This document shows, piece after piece, positions 1 through 8,476 of a stretch of DNA of 64,000 nucleotides; positions within the stretch are counted from its first letter, which is position 1, and each line of letters begins with the position of its first letter. The position numbers and the translations under genes are program-made. Below the pieces are notes generated by a model that was given only the letters and a program-made list of their open reading frames with translations, was not told the origin of the DNA and did not search any database. This DNA comes from Pedobacter faecalis (GTDB lineage: Bacteria > Bacteroidota > Bacteroidia > Sphingobacteriales > Sphingobacteriaceae): NCBI RefSeq assembly GCF_030182585.1, contig NZ_JARXOW010000003.1:1-64000 (forward strand), written 5' to 3'.

Positions 1-11
1 TGGAAGCATGT

Positions 12-51
12 GAGTCCGCCATCCGCCTTTTCCCAGAAAAAAGGCGGACTC
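12..51. repeat. 9-bp inverted repeat at the window edge
   Basis: GAGTCCGCC (12-20) and GGCGGACTC (43-51) are perfect complements around a 22-nt spacer. A further GGCGGACTT copy lies near 74-82. Bases 1-211 otherwise show no gene. The hairpin may end a gene lying left of the window or be an intergenic repeat; I cannot tell which. Confidence 0.4.
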
Positions 52-211
52 ATGGCTCACCCACACTACTCCCAAGGCGGACTTACCAGCCACTTGGTGC
101 ACACCAGGTAGCATCCAAGACAGATTTCGTGAAGCGCAATACGAATGTTAAATAATGTTAACCGCTTTGCAGTAGCCTGCCGTTTATATAGCTTAGCACC
201 CTATATTTTTA

Positions 212-243
212 ATTGACGGTATCGTATTATTAGCTTATCTTTG
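212..243 (+). promoter_or_regulatory. Probable bamD promoter
   Basis: TATCTTTG at 236-243 matches the Bacteroidota -7 consensus TAnnTTTG. An ATTG at 212-215 lies 20 bp upstream, in the -33 position. The bamD ATG is only 4 bp beyond the box, so the transcript would have a very short leader or none. Confidence 0.6.
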
Positions 244-247
244 CACA

Positions 248-1180
248 ATGTTTAAAATTAAACACCTATTTATACTAATTTTCACCACTTTAGCCATTAC
301 TTTGGCCGGCTGTAAAAGCCAGTTTGAGAAAATCAGGGCAAGTAATGACGTAGGAAAAAAATACCAGGAAGCGCTCCGCCTATATAAAAAGAAGAGTTAC
401 TCCAAAGCACTGATCCTTTTTGAGGATCTGGCTCAAAAATACAGAGGCAGGGAGCAAGCAGAAGAATTGAATTATTATTACGCGCTGACGCTGTACAATC
501 TTAAAGACTATACCACAGCAAGATATCAGTTTAAGCAGTTTGCAGATACGTATCCTGCCAGTCAGTATGCGGAAGAATGCAGATATATGGCAGCATATTG
601 CTATTATCTGGAATCGCCAAGGCCCTCGCTGGATCAGGAAAACACTTACAAGGCCATAGATGCTTTACAGTTATTTATCAATTTCTATCCGAACAGCGCG
701 CGCGTTGCAGACGCTACCAAGTACATAGGAATTTTACGGGGCAAGCTGGAAGACAAGGCATATGCAAATGCCAAGATGTATTACGAGCTTGGCGGCGTAG
801 GGGTTAATGCTACTAACTATCGCGCCGCAGTTATCGCATTGCAAAATGCCCAGATTGACTTTCCTGACATTAAATATGCGGAGGAAATGGGTTTGCTTAC
901 TATTAAAGCCCAATATGCTTTTGCGCAAAACAGTATTGAGGAGCGCCAGGAAGAGCGTTTCAATGAGGCCATCACTTACGCTGACGAATTTGTAGAATCT
1001 TATCCTGAGAGCAAGTCGCTTGAAGAAGCTAAAAATTTAAAAAAGGATAGTGAGGCAGCTATTCTGAATGCCAGGAAAGTTCTGGCTGAGAGAAAAGCCA
1101 ACTATGAAAGAATCAGGGCTGAAATGGCCGAAGACACTAAAAAAGATACTTTGAATTCAGTAAAAAACTCTTTAAAATAA
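248..1180 (+). CDS. bamD: Outer membrane assembly lipoprotein BamD
   Basis: This is a 310-residue lipoprotein. A signal peptide ends in a lipobox (L-A-G-C, Cys22), so the mature protein should be anchored in the outer membrane on the periplasmic side. Residues about 36-230 form TPR-type helical repeats, with motifs such as YYYALTLYNLKDYTTARYQF, typical of the BamD/YfiO family. BamD works with BamA to fold and insert beta-barrel proteins. The C-terminus is charged and helical. It is followed after 5 bp by rpoZ and then coaBC, a common Bacteroidota neighbourhood. The start is supported by the lipoprotein signal and by the -7 box just upstream. Confidence 0.93.
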   Translation: MFKIKHLFILIFTTLAITLAGCKSQFEKIRASNDVGKKYQEALRLYKKKSYSKALILFEDLAQKYRGREQAEELNYYYALTLYNLKDYTTARYQFKQFADTYPASQYAEECRYMAAYCYYLESPRPSLDQENTYKAIDALQLFINFYPNSARVADATKYIGILRGKLEDKAYANAKMYYELGGVGVNATNYRAAVIALQNAQIDFPDIKYAEEMGLLTIKAQYAFAQNSIEERQEERFNEAITYADEFVESYPESKSLEEAKNLKKDSEAAILNARKVLAERKANYERIRAEMAEDTKKDTLNSVKNSLK

Positions 1181-1185
1181 GCACA

Positions 1186-1503
1186 ATGAATAAAAATACT
1201 ATACCCAATACTACGGTTACCAGAAATGTGAACGATCTGGACCAGCGCACTGAGAATATCTATGAATCGCTTGTGATTATCGCGAAAAGAGCTAATCAGA
1301 TCTCTAATAACATGAAAGAAGAACTTCATGGCAAACTTGCCGAGTTCGCATCTTCTAACGATAACCTGGAAGAGATTTTTGAAAACCGGGAACAGATCGA
1401 GATCAGCAAGCATTATGAGCGTTTACCAAAACCTACTTTAATTGCTATCGACGAATTTTTGAACGGCAAGGTTTACCATAGAAATCCTGCTAAAGAGCAA
1501 TAA
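1186..1503 (+). CDS. rpoZ: RNA polymerase omega subunit
   Basis: This 105-residue protein looks like the Bacteroidota version of omega (RpoZ/Rpb6 family). The helical core reads TENIYESLVIIAKRANQIS and is followed by an acidic linker and a conserved tail. Omega helps assemble and stabilise the beta-prime subunit of RNA polymerase in the cytoplasm. It starts 5 bp after bamD and is probably cotranscribed with it and with coaBC 42 bp downstream. Assignment rests on length, core motif and neighbourhood. Confidence 0.88.
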   Translation: MNKNTIPNTTVTRNVNDLDQRTENIYESLVIIAKRANQISNNMKEELHGKLAEFASSNDNLEEIFENREQIEISKHYERLPKPTLIAIDEFLNGKVYHRNPAKEQ

Positions 1504-1545
1504 ATTTCGGCATAGGTTTAATATTGCATTACTGCATCACCAACC

Positions 1546-2745
1546 ATGCTAAAAGACAAAAAAATTCTTCTCGGCGTTTGCGGCAGCATTGCAGCGTATA
1601 AGTCTGCTTCTTTAGTCAGACTGCTGGTTAAGGCTGGTGCAAACGTTAGGGTGGTGCTTACACAGGATGCATCAAACTTTATTACGCCGCTCACACTTGC
1701 TACGCTTTCTAAAAATCCTGTATACACTCAATATTTTGATTCCGAAACCGGTGTATGGAGCAACCATGTTGAGCTTGGCCTCTGGGCCGACTTCATGCTG
1801 ATTGCGCCGCTGAGTGCCAATACGCTTGCAAAAATGGCTTCAGGCTTGTGCGATAATCTGCTTACAGCAGTATATCTTTCTGTGAAATGTCCTGTTGTTG
1901 TTGCCCCGGCTATGGACCTGGACATGTGGAAACACGAACAGACGCAGGCAAACATTCAAAAAATTATTTCTTTCGGCAATACCGTGATACAACCTGGAAG
2001 TGGTGAACTGGCAAGCGGATTACATGGTGAAGGCAGAATGGCAGAACCGGAAGACATTCTTGAGCAGCTTTCCAAATTGATCGGGTCTGGGCTCCCGCTT
2101 CTTGGCAGGAAAGTCATGGTTACTGCGGGACCAACCTATGAAGCGATTGATCCTGTAAGATTTATTGGCAACCATTCCTCAGGAAAAATGGGTATTGCAA
2201 TTGCTGAAGAATTTGCACGCCTGGGCGCGGATGTGACATTGATTTGCGGGCCTACCGGCGAAAAAAGTGCGGATCCGGTGAAGCGCATTGATGTAACTAG
2301 TGCGGCAGAAATGCTTGATGCCTGCAAGAGCGTGTTTCCTGAAAGTGATATCACGGTAATGAGTGCCGCTGTGGCAGATTACAGGCCTGCGACGGTGGCT
2401 GATCAGAAGATCAAAAAAAAGGATAAAACGCTCCACCTGGATCTTGAGAAAACGGTGGATATACTAGCTACCCTTGGTGAGACAAAGCGCACCAATCAGG
2501 TTCTGGTAGGATTTGCACTGGAAACCGAGAACGAAGAAGCCTACGCCAAAGAGAAATTAGCCGCTAAGCATCTTGATCTTATTGTGCTTAACTCCTTAAA
2601 CGATCAGGGTGCCGGATTCAGGTCGGACGCCAATAAAATCACCGTATTTGATAAGGCCCTCCGGAAAAAGGCTTTTGAATTGAAACCTAAGACGGAGGTC
2701 GCGAAAGACATCTGCATGGAGGTCTTAAAATTACTGACACCATGA
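1546..2745 (+). CDS. coaBC: Bifunctional phosphopantothenoylcysteine decarboxylase/synthetase
   Basis: This 399-residue fusion performs two steps of coenzyme A synthesis: ligation of cysteine to 4'-phosphopantothenate and decarboxylation to 4'-phosphopantetheine. Residues 1-185 are the flavin-dependent CoaC part, with LGVCGSIAAYKSA near the start and the substrate-binding APAMDLDMW segment. Residues about 190-399 are the CoaB ligase part, with TAGPTYEAIDPVR, NHSSGKMG and AAVADYRP. Length and domain order are normal for the family. Its stop overlaps the start of the next gene by 4 bp (ATGA), which suggests translational coupling. Confidence 0.95.
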   Translation: MLKDKKILLGVCGSIAAYKSASLVRLLVKAGANVRVVLTQDASNFITPLTLATLSKNPVYTQYFDSETGVWSNHVELGLWADFMLIAPLSANTLAKMASGLCDNLLTAVYLSVKCPVVVAPAMDLDMWKHEQTQANIQKIISFGNTVIQPGSGELASGLHGEGRMAEPEDILEQLSKLIGSGLPLLGRKVMVTAGPTYEAIDPVRFIGNHSSGKMGIAIAEEFARLGADVTLICGPTGEKSADPVKRIDVTSAAEMLDACKSVFPESDITVMSAAVADYRPATVADQKIKKKDKTLHLDLEKTVDILATLGETKRTNQVLVGFALETENEEAYAKEKLAAKHLDLIVLNSLNDQGAGFRSDANKITVFDKALRKKAFELKPKTEVAKDICMEVLKLLTP

Positions 2746-3680
2746 AACTGTACGCCTCTGCCCTATTTTTGTTTTTGGTATTTTGTATCAATTTAAGCCA
2801 GGCGCAGGAATTAAATGCAAGGGTTCAGGTTTTGGCTCCTCAGGTAAGCAACATCGAAAAGCGGAATCTGGACATCATCCAGAACGTTGTAGCTAATTTC
2901 ATGAATAACAATAAATGGAGCGACGAAACTTACCTGGCTCAGGAACGGATTGAGTGCGATTTCGTTATCACACTTACCGAGTGGGACGGAAGTTCTGGTT
3001 ATAAGGCTGAAGCACAGATCCAGTCGAGCCGACCTGTATATGGCTCGTCGTACAACAGTGTTCTTTTGAATTTGAGCGACAAGGATTTCAGTTTCAACTA
3101 TGCAGAGGGGCAACCTTTAGATCTTTCCAACGAGACCTTTACCTCCAATCTTAGTTCATTGCTTAGTTTCTACGCATATGTAATCGTCGGCCTGGATAAA
3201 GACAGTTTTTCCAGATTAGGCGGAACGCCTTACTACGGTAGGGCTGTTAAAATACTCAATCTGGCGCAGACAGCCGGCTACCCGGGCTGGAAAGCGGGCG
3301 ACGGTCTGCGCAACAGGTTCTGGCTAAGCGACAACCTGACGAACCAGAATTTTGAGGCGCTCAGATCATTTATATATGACTATCATTTTGGGGGGCTCGA
3401 CCAGTTGCACGAAAACCCTGCGCGTGGGGTGAAAAGGATCATAGGCATGCTTCCGGACTTGAAACAGATGGACAAGCAGCGACTAGGTTCACCGTTTCCT
3501 TCCTTCTATTTTACTTCTAAAGCTGACGAGCTGGTTAAGGTTTGTTCTATCCCGACCGGCGATCCTTCGGACCGGATCAAGGCCTATAATATCCTTGTGG
3601 ATGTGGATCCGGCGAACATCAGCAAATATGACCTGCTTAAAGCAAACAATGATCAGGCAGGAAACCAGAGACTGAATTGA
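2742..3680 (+). CDS. DUF4835 family exported protein
   Basis: This 312-residue protein begins with a signal peptide (LFLFLVFCINLSQAQ) and is probably periplasmic. The rest matches what I know of the DUF4835 family, which in Bacteroidota is usually found between coaBC and recN, exactly as here. Recognisable stretches include YYGRAVKILNLAQTAGYPGW and the segment around RNRFWLSDNLTNQNF. Function is unknown. It overlaps coaBC by 4 bp. Assignment depends on synteny as well as sequence recall. Confidence 0.8.
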   Translation: MKLYASALFLFLVFCINLSQAQELNARVQVLAPQVSNIEKRNLDIIQNVVANFMNNNKWSDETYLAQERIECDFVITLTEWDGSSGYKAEAQIQSSRPVYGSSYNSVLLNLSDKDFSFNYAEGQPLDLSNETFTSNLSSLLSFYAYVIVGLDKDSFSRLGGTPYYGRAVKILNLAQTAGYPGWKAGDGLRNRFWLSDNLTNQNFEALRSFIYDYHFGGLDQLHENPARGVKRIIGMLPDLKQMDKQRLGSPFPSFYFTSKADELVKVCSIPTGDPSDRIKAYNILVDVDPANISKYDLLKANNDQAGNQRLN

Positions 3681-3720
3681 TAAGTATTGCCGCTACGATG
3701 AATACGCAATGGCTAAAGTT

Positions 3721-3733
3721 TGCTAATTTAGCA
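3721..3733. promoter_or_regulatory. Palindrome in front of recN
   Basis: TGCTAATTTAGCA is a 6-bp dyad around a single base. It ends 4 bp before the recN ATG and overlaps a possible -7 box (TAATTTAG). Because recN is damage-inducible in many bacteria, this may be an operator; that is inference. Confidence 0.35.
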
Positions 3734-3737
3734 GCGT

Positions 3738-5393
3738 ATGCTACAAAGACTTTCTATTCGCAATTATGCATTGATCGACAGTGTGGAACTGGAGCCAGAT
3801 GGCGGTCTGAATATTATAACAGGTGAAACCGGGGCAGGTAAGTCAATCATCCTCGGGGCGCTTTCACTGATATTGGGACAAAGGGCCGAAACGCGGTTCT
3901 TTTTCAATCAGGACCGGAAATGTATTATTGAAGGACACTTTCTTTTAAAGAACGAAGCACTGAAAGGGCTTTTTGACAGCAATGATATTGACTTTGGTAC
4001 GGAGACGATTTTAAGGCGTGAGATTTCAACGGATGGCAAGTCGCGGGCTTTCATTAACGATACGCCGGTCAACCTCTCGCTCATGAAACAGGTAGGCGAG
4101 CAACTCATTGACATCCACTCGCAGCATGCAACGCTGGAGCTTAACGATCCTGAGTTTCAGTTGCTCGTGGTAGATACGCTGGCAGATCATCAAGGATTGC
4201 TTGACGACTACAGGGCTAAATTCAGGTTGTTCCAGAAAACGCAGCATAAATTAAAGTCGCTCCGTGAGCTGGCCATTGAAGCGAACAGTCGCCAGGACTA
4301 CGAGCAATACCTGTTTAACGAATTGGATGCCGCGCGGCTTAGTAGCGGCGAACAAGAAGTCCTGGAACAGGAGCTGGAAACGCTGACGCATGCTGAGCAG
4401 ATTAAGCATGCCCTGGTCGGCACCTATAATATCATCAGCGAGCAGGAAATCTCTGCTTTGCCTTTGCTGAAACAGGCGCTGAGTCAATTAAGCAGCGTTG
4501 AGCGGTTTAACACGCAGTATGCCGAGATGGCTGAACGCCTGCGTTCGAGCCTGATCGAGATCAAAGACATTTCTGATGAGGTGTTGTCGGCCGAGGAAAG
4601 CATCATCTTTGATCCTGCAAGGATCGAGGAGATTAACCTGAGGCTGAGCACCATTTATGCGCTGCAGCAGAAACACAAGGTCTCCTCTGTTGAAGCGCTG
4701 ATAGCAATAAAACAAGACCTCTCCGACCGCCTCGAGGCGATATCTGCGGGCGACGATGAAATCACGCAAATTGAAGCTGAGCTGAAGGCGCTGGAGGAAG
4801 AGCTAAGGAAAATAGCCGGAACATTGGCTGACAACAGAGGCCGGTCGATAGCCAACGTAGAGGGCCAGCTGGCCGAAATACTGGTGAAGGTAGGCATGCC
4901 CAAAGCGAAAATAGTGATTGCGCACGAAATAGGAACGCAACTGCACAAGGACGGGCTTGATCATGTTAAGCTTATGTTTTCGGCGAACAACGGGCAAAAC
5001 CCGGCGCCGATTGGAAAGGTTGCTTCAGGGGGGGAGTTGTCGAGGCTTATGCTTGCGATCAAGTCGGTACTCGCGCAACATACTTCTTTGCCTACCATGA
5101 TCTTTGATGAGATTGACACTGGGATCTCCGGGGAAATCGCCATGCGGGTAGGCGATGTGATATCAGATCTTCAGAGAAATATGCAGGTTATTTGTATTAC
5201 ACATTTGCCCCAGATCGCTGCAAAAGGCCATAGTCATTATTTTGTGTACAAACAGGAGGACCAAGGCAAAACAAATACCGGGATCAGAAAGCTGGACTTT
5301 TCGGAGCGGGTATTGGCCATCGCTGAGATGCTAAGTGGTAAGGATCCTGGAGAGTCTGCCATCAGTCACGCTAAAGACTTGTTAGAAAACTAA
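3738..5393 (+). CDS. recN: DNA repair protein RecN
   Basis: This 551-residue protein is an SMC-like ATPase that helps hold or search DNA during double-strand-break repair. The Walker A motif is GETGAGKS (residues 29-36). A long coiled-coil region covers about 155-360. The ABC signature SGGELSRLMLAIK and the Walker B segment MIFDEIDTGISG follow near residues 434-465. Length and motif order are normal. It is preceded by a small palindrome that could be an operator. The gene downstream is 33 bp away. Confidence 0.95.
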   Translation: MLQRLSIRNYALIDSVELEPDGGLNIITGETGAGKSIILGALSLILGQRAETRFFFNQDRKCIIEGHFLLKNEALKGLFDSNDIDFGTETILRREISTDGKSRAFINDTPVNLSLMKQVGEQLIDIHSQHATLELNDPEFQLLVVDTLADHQGLLDDYRAKFRLFQKTQHKLKSLRELAIEANSRQDYEQYLFNELDAARLSSGEQEVLEQELETLTHAEQIKHALVGTYNIISEQEISALPLLKQALSQLSSVERFNTQYAEMAERLRSSLIEIKDISDEVLSAEESIIFDPARIEEINLRLSTIYALQQKHKVSSVEALIAIKQDLSDRLEAISAGDDEITQIEAELKALEEELRKIAGTLADNRGRSIANVEGQLAEILVKVGMPKAKIVIAHEIGTQLHKDGLDHVKLMFSANNGQNPAPIGKVASGGELSRLMLAIKSVLAQHTSLPTMIFDEIDTGISGEIAMRVGDVISDLQRNMQVICITHLPQIAAKGHSHYFVYKQEDQGKTNTGIRKLDFSERVLAIAEMLSGKDPGESAISHAKDLLEN

Positions 5394-5406
5394 TTTAATT
5401 AGTATA

Positions 5407-5427
5407 TTAGCTAAATATTTTAGCTAA
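5407..5427. repeat. Paired TTAGCTAA palindromes before radical SAM gene
   Basis: TTAGCTAA occurs at 5407-5414 and again at 5420-5427, separated by ATATT. Each copy is a palindrome and the whole 21-bp element is also a dyad. It abuts the ATG at 5427, so a bound protein would block the start region. A regulatory role is inferred. Confidence 0.35.
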
Positions 5428-6488
5428 TGGAACTTTCTGATGACTATTATAAAGGCAGGGGTGCCCAGATCAATCCGGGTAACAAATTTGAGCGTAGCGC
5501 ACATGAGAAGATACATGCGGAGGGCATAGATGATTGGGCTGAACCTGATCACAAAACCCGCTTTATTACGGGCGCTGCAAAGTCGATCGTGAACAAGGTT
5601 GACAGCCCAGATGTAGGGATGTCTTTTTCACTAAACCCCTATCAGGGCTGCGAACATGGTTGCATTTATTGTTACGCGCGAAACTCACACGAATACTGGG
5701 GCTATAGTCCGGGGCTCGATTTCGAACGCAAAATTATTGTGAAGACTGATGCGCCTGAGCTGTTCAAAAAGTTCCTTAACCGCAAGTCCTGGGATGGATC
5801 GGTTATTTCAATTTCGGGTAATACCGACTGTTATCAGCCGGCAGAAAAGAAGTTCAGGCTAACCCGGCAGTTGCTTGAGATCGCGCTTGAATATAAACAG
5901 CCCATTGGGATGATTACCAAGAATGCGCTTGTTCTGCGCGATCTTGATATTCTGCAGGAGATGGCGAAACTCAATCTTTGTATGGTCTACGTGTCGATCA
6001 ACAGCCTGAATGAGTCGCTCAGGCAAAAGATGGAGCCTCGGACAACCACGGCAAGTCAGCGGCTCAAAGTTGTGCAGAAACTCTCGGAGGCAGGGATACC
6101 TGCGGGCGTAATGGTTGCACCGCTGATCCCCGGACTAAGCGATCATGAAATACCGGCGGTGTTAAAGGCCGTGGCCCAGGCGGGCGCCGTTGCAGCCGGC
6201 TATACGGTGGTACGTCTGAACGGTGCGATCGGCGGAATTTTTAAAGATTGGTTGCAGAAGAATTACCCAGACAGGTTTGATAAGGTATGGCATGCCATAC
6301 AGTCGTGCCACAACGGCCAGGTGAACGACAGCCGCTTCGGTGAGCGCATGCGTGGAGAAGGGAACATCGCCCAGATGATCAGCGATAATTTTAGATTGCA
6401 TTGCCGGTTAAACGGGCTCAATATACAGCAAGTTGAGCTGGATAGCAGCCGCTTTTGCGTGCCGAAAACCCAACTCAGCTTGTTTTAA
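5427..6488 (+). CDS. PA0069/SplB-like radical SAM protein
   Basis: This 353-residue protein has the radical SAM cluster motif GCEHGCIYCYARN, with Cys75, Cys79 and Cys82 in CxxxCxxC spacing to bind the 4Fe-4S cluster. The fold and flanking text (SLNPYQGCEHGC near the start, MVAPLIPGLSD later) fit the PA0069 family, related to spore photoproduct lyase-like proteins. The substrate is not known. It follows recN by 33 bp on the same strand, so a link with DNA repair is possible but unproven. Confidence 0.85.
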   Translation: MELSDDYYKGRGAQINPGNKFERSAHEKIHAEGIDDWAEPDHKTRFITGAAKSIVNKVDSPDVGMSFSLNPYQGCEHGCIYCYARNSHEYWGYSPGLDFERKIIVKTDAPELFKKFLNRKSWDGSVISISGNTDCYQPAEKKFRLTRQLLEIALEYKQPIGMITKNALVLRDLDILQEMAKLNLCMVYVSINSLNESLRQKMEPRTTTASQRLKVVQKLSEAGIPAGVMVAPLIPGLSDHEIPAVLKAVAQAGAVAAGYTVVRLNGAIGGIFKDWLQKNYPDRFDKVWHAIQSCHNGQVNDSRFGERMRGEGNIAQMISDNFRLHCRLNGLNIQQVELDSSRFCVPKTQLSLF

Positions 6489-6501
6489 ATTGATGGTAAA
6501 C

Positions 6502-7437
6502 CTACTTTTCAAGGAAGTTATCTACCTCACGATAAGCCTGAATGAGCCGGGTTTCACCTTCTTTTCCTTTGATGGAATTGCCGTGTTCCATGCCCATTAT
6601 TCCTTTGTAGCCTTTGTTGTAAATATGCTTAAACAAGTTTTTGTAGTTAATCTCCCCTGTTGTAGGTTCGTTTCTTCCCGGGTTGTCTCCTATCTGTATG
6701 TAGGCAATTTCATCCCAGCATCTGTCGATATTCACGATGAGCTGTCCCTCGGTTTTCTGCATATGATAGATATCATATAGAATTTTACATGAAGGGCTGT
6801 TTACCGCCTTGCATACGGCGTAAGTTTCATGTGTTTGCTGAAGGAACAGCTCAGGCGTATCGCTCAGCGTTTCGAGTACCATGATCAGGCCATGTGGTTC
6901 AAAAATCTCCGCACCGGCGCGCATGGCATCTATAATGTTGGCAAATTGATTGCCCCAGGGCAAACGGCGCTCATAAAATCCGGGCACCACGGTAAGCCAT
7001 TTTGCATTACAGCGCTTGGCCGCTTCTACCGAGCGCTTACAGGTTTCTACGAATTTATCTTTAAACTCCTTCTTCCCTGTACTCAGGGAAGTTTTCCAGT
7101 TATCGCCGCCGTCGACAACGAATACGCCCATACGCATGCCGAGCTTGGCAAGTAATTCGCCAATCTTGGTTTGCTCTTCTATGGACCGGTTCAGATAGCC
7201 GTTGTCCTCTATCGACCGGAATCCCTGATCGTGCATGAATCTGATCTGGTCGAGAAAGTCCTTCCCCGCATGATTTTGAAACATTCCCTGATGGGGCGCG
7301 TAATCGAGGTTAAAAGTCTTTCCGGCATATGCGTTTTGGGTGGCCGACTGATCCTTTGCAGCCGCATTCAGGACAGATCCTGTAGCTATTGCTCCGGTGG
7401 CAATGAATCCGTTCCTTAAAAATTCCTTTCTGTTCAT
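6502..7437 (-). CDS. Exported TIM-barrel sugar isomerase-like protein
   Basis: This 311-residue protein starts with a Tat-like leader (NRKEFLRNGFIATGA) that has R-K in place of R-R. The mature part is an AP-endonuclease-2/hydroxypyruvate-isomerase-like TIM barrel, with metal-site-like segments VLETLSDTPELF, YDIYHMQKTEG and MGMEHGNS. Such enzymes isomerise small hydroxy-carbonyl sugars, but the substrate here is unknown. It is the last gene of a four-gene minus-strand cluster with ApbE, Gfo/Idh/MocA and FGE-like genes, which suggests a periplasmic carbohydrate pathway. Confidence 0.8.
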   Translation of the reverse strand: MNRKEFLRNGFIATGAIATGSVLNAAAKDQSATQNAYAGKTFNLDYAPHQGMFQNHAGKDFLDQIRFMHDQGFRSIEDNGYLNRSIEEQTKIGELLAKLGMRMGVFVVDGGDNWKTSLSTGKKEFKDKFVETCKRSVEAAKRCNAKWLTVVPGFYERRLPWGNQFANIIDAMRAGAEIFEPHGLIMVLETLSDTPELFLQQTHETYAVCKAVNSPSCKILYDIYHMQKTEGQLIVNIDRCWDEIAYIQIGDNPGRNEPTTGEINYKNLFKHIYNKGYKGIMGMEHGNSIKGKEGETRLIQAYREVDNFLEK

Positions 7438-7462
7438 ACTTTAATATTGTTTGGTTTTCTCA

Positions 7463-8470
7463 TTAATCAATAATCAACTTCCTGAACCCGGAAGTAAGTG
7501 TGTCTGCCACGCTTCCGTCGTCACGCTGGTAGATAAGATATGCTTCAAATTTTTGAGCGCGCGCCACAGCCAGAGCCTGTTGCACATCCATTGCCATTAA
7601 GGCATTGTCATATCCGTCGGCCGTCAGCGCATCTTTGGCGTAGACCGTAACGCTTATCATTTTGCTTCTTAACGGGTATCCTGTTTTTGGGTCGACCAGG
7701 TGACTTATGCGCTCGCCGCCTACATCAATATATTTCCGGTAATTGCCCGAGGTAGTCACAGCTCCGCTCTTTAGTCCCAAAATATGCCGGATACCAGGTT
7801 CCGGGCTTCCTGCTGATGCAGGCCCCTCTACCCCAACTTTGTACAATGAGCCGTCAGGCTTTCGACCATGAACACGAAGTTCACCGCCCAGCTCTACGAC
7901 AAAGGAGCCGACTCCTTTCTTCAGAAAATGGCCAGCCAGTACGTCGACGGTATATCCCTGGGCTATGCCGTTCAGGTCGACCTCCACACAGGGCTTAAGT
8001 TTCTTTAAATAATTGCCCTGCAGTTTAAGTTTTTCCATCCCAACGCATGACAGCAAACTACTGATGGTCGCGCTGTCTGGTATCTTATTTATTTTGGCAG
8101 GGCCAAAACCCCACGCATTTACAAGAGGGGCAACCGTAGCATCGAATCGTCCGGCTGTTACTTTATTAATTTGCCAGGCCTTCAAAAGAACCTTCCTGAA
8201 ATGGTCATCGATCTCACCACCTTCCTTTGCCTGATTAAACCGTGTAATTCTGGAATATGGCTTATAAAGAGACATGGACGAGTCTATTTGCATTAAGATC
8301 TCTTCAATATCATGCCGGGTAACCACACTGTCTTTTGCGTAGTACTTAATGGTATAGTCGGTACCTTGTGCAATACCAGAAATAGTAAACTGTCGCTGCT
8401 CATCCCTAAAAACAATGGGGATAAGAAGCGACAGCAGACATGTCAGGATCAGGTTCTTGAAGAAAAACAC
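7463..8470 (-). CDS. apbE: FAD:protein FMN transferase
   Basis: This 335-residue ApbE-family protein should attach FMN covalently to threonine or serine residues of periplasmic redox subunits. An N-terminal hydrophobic segment (residues 4-20) acts as a signal or anchor. Family motifs include VDLNGIAQGYTVD, ELGGELRVHG and the C-terminal magnesium-site region around YDNALMAMD. No obvious flavinylated target is visible nearby, so its client is elsewhere. It sits 6 bp from the upstream oxidoreductase gene and is probably cotranscribed with it. Confidence 0.9.
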   Translation of the reverse strand: MFFFKNLILTCLLSLLIPIVFRDEQRQFTISGIAQGTDYTIKYYAKDSVVTRHDIEEILMQIDSSMSLYKPYSRITRFNQAKEGGEIDDHFRKVLLKAWQINKVTAGRFDATVAPLVNAWGFGPAKINKIPDSATISSLLSCVGMEKLKLQGNYLKKLKPCVEVDLNGIAQGYTVDVLAGHFLKKGVGSFVVELGGELRVHGRKPDGSLYKVGVEGPASAGSPEPGIRHILGLKSGAVTTSGNYRKYIDVGGERISHLVDPKTGYPLRSKMISVTVYAKDALTADGYDNALMAMDVQQALAVARAQKFEAYLIYQRDDGSVADTLTSGFRKLIID

Positions 8471-8476
8471 TGCACC

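Noticed and set aside
6433..6780. 115-residue plus-strand frame opposite the TIM-barrel gene
   Set aside because: Antisense shadow of a clear coding gene.
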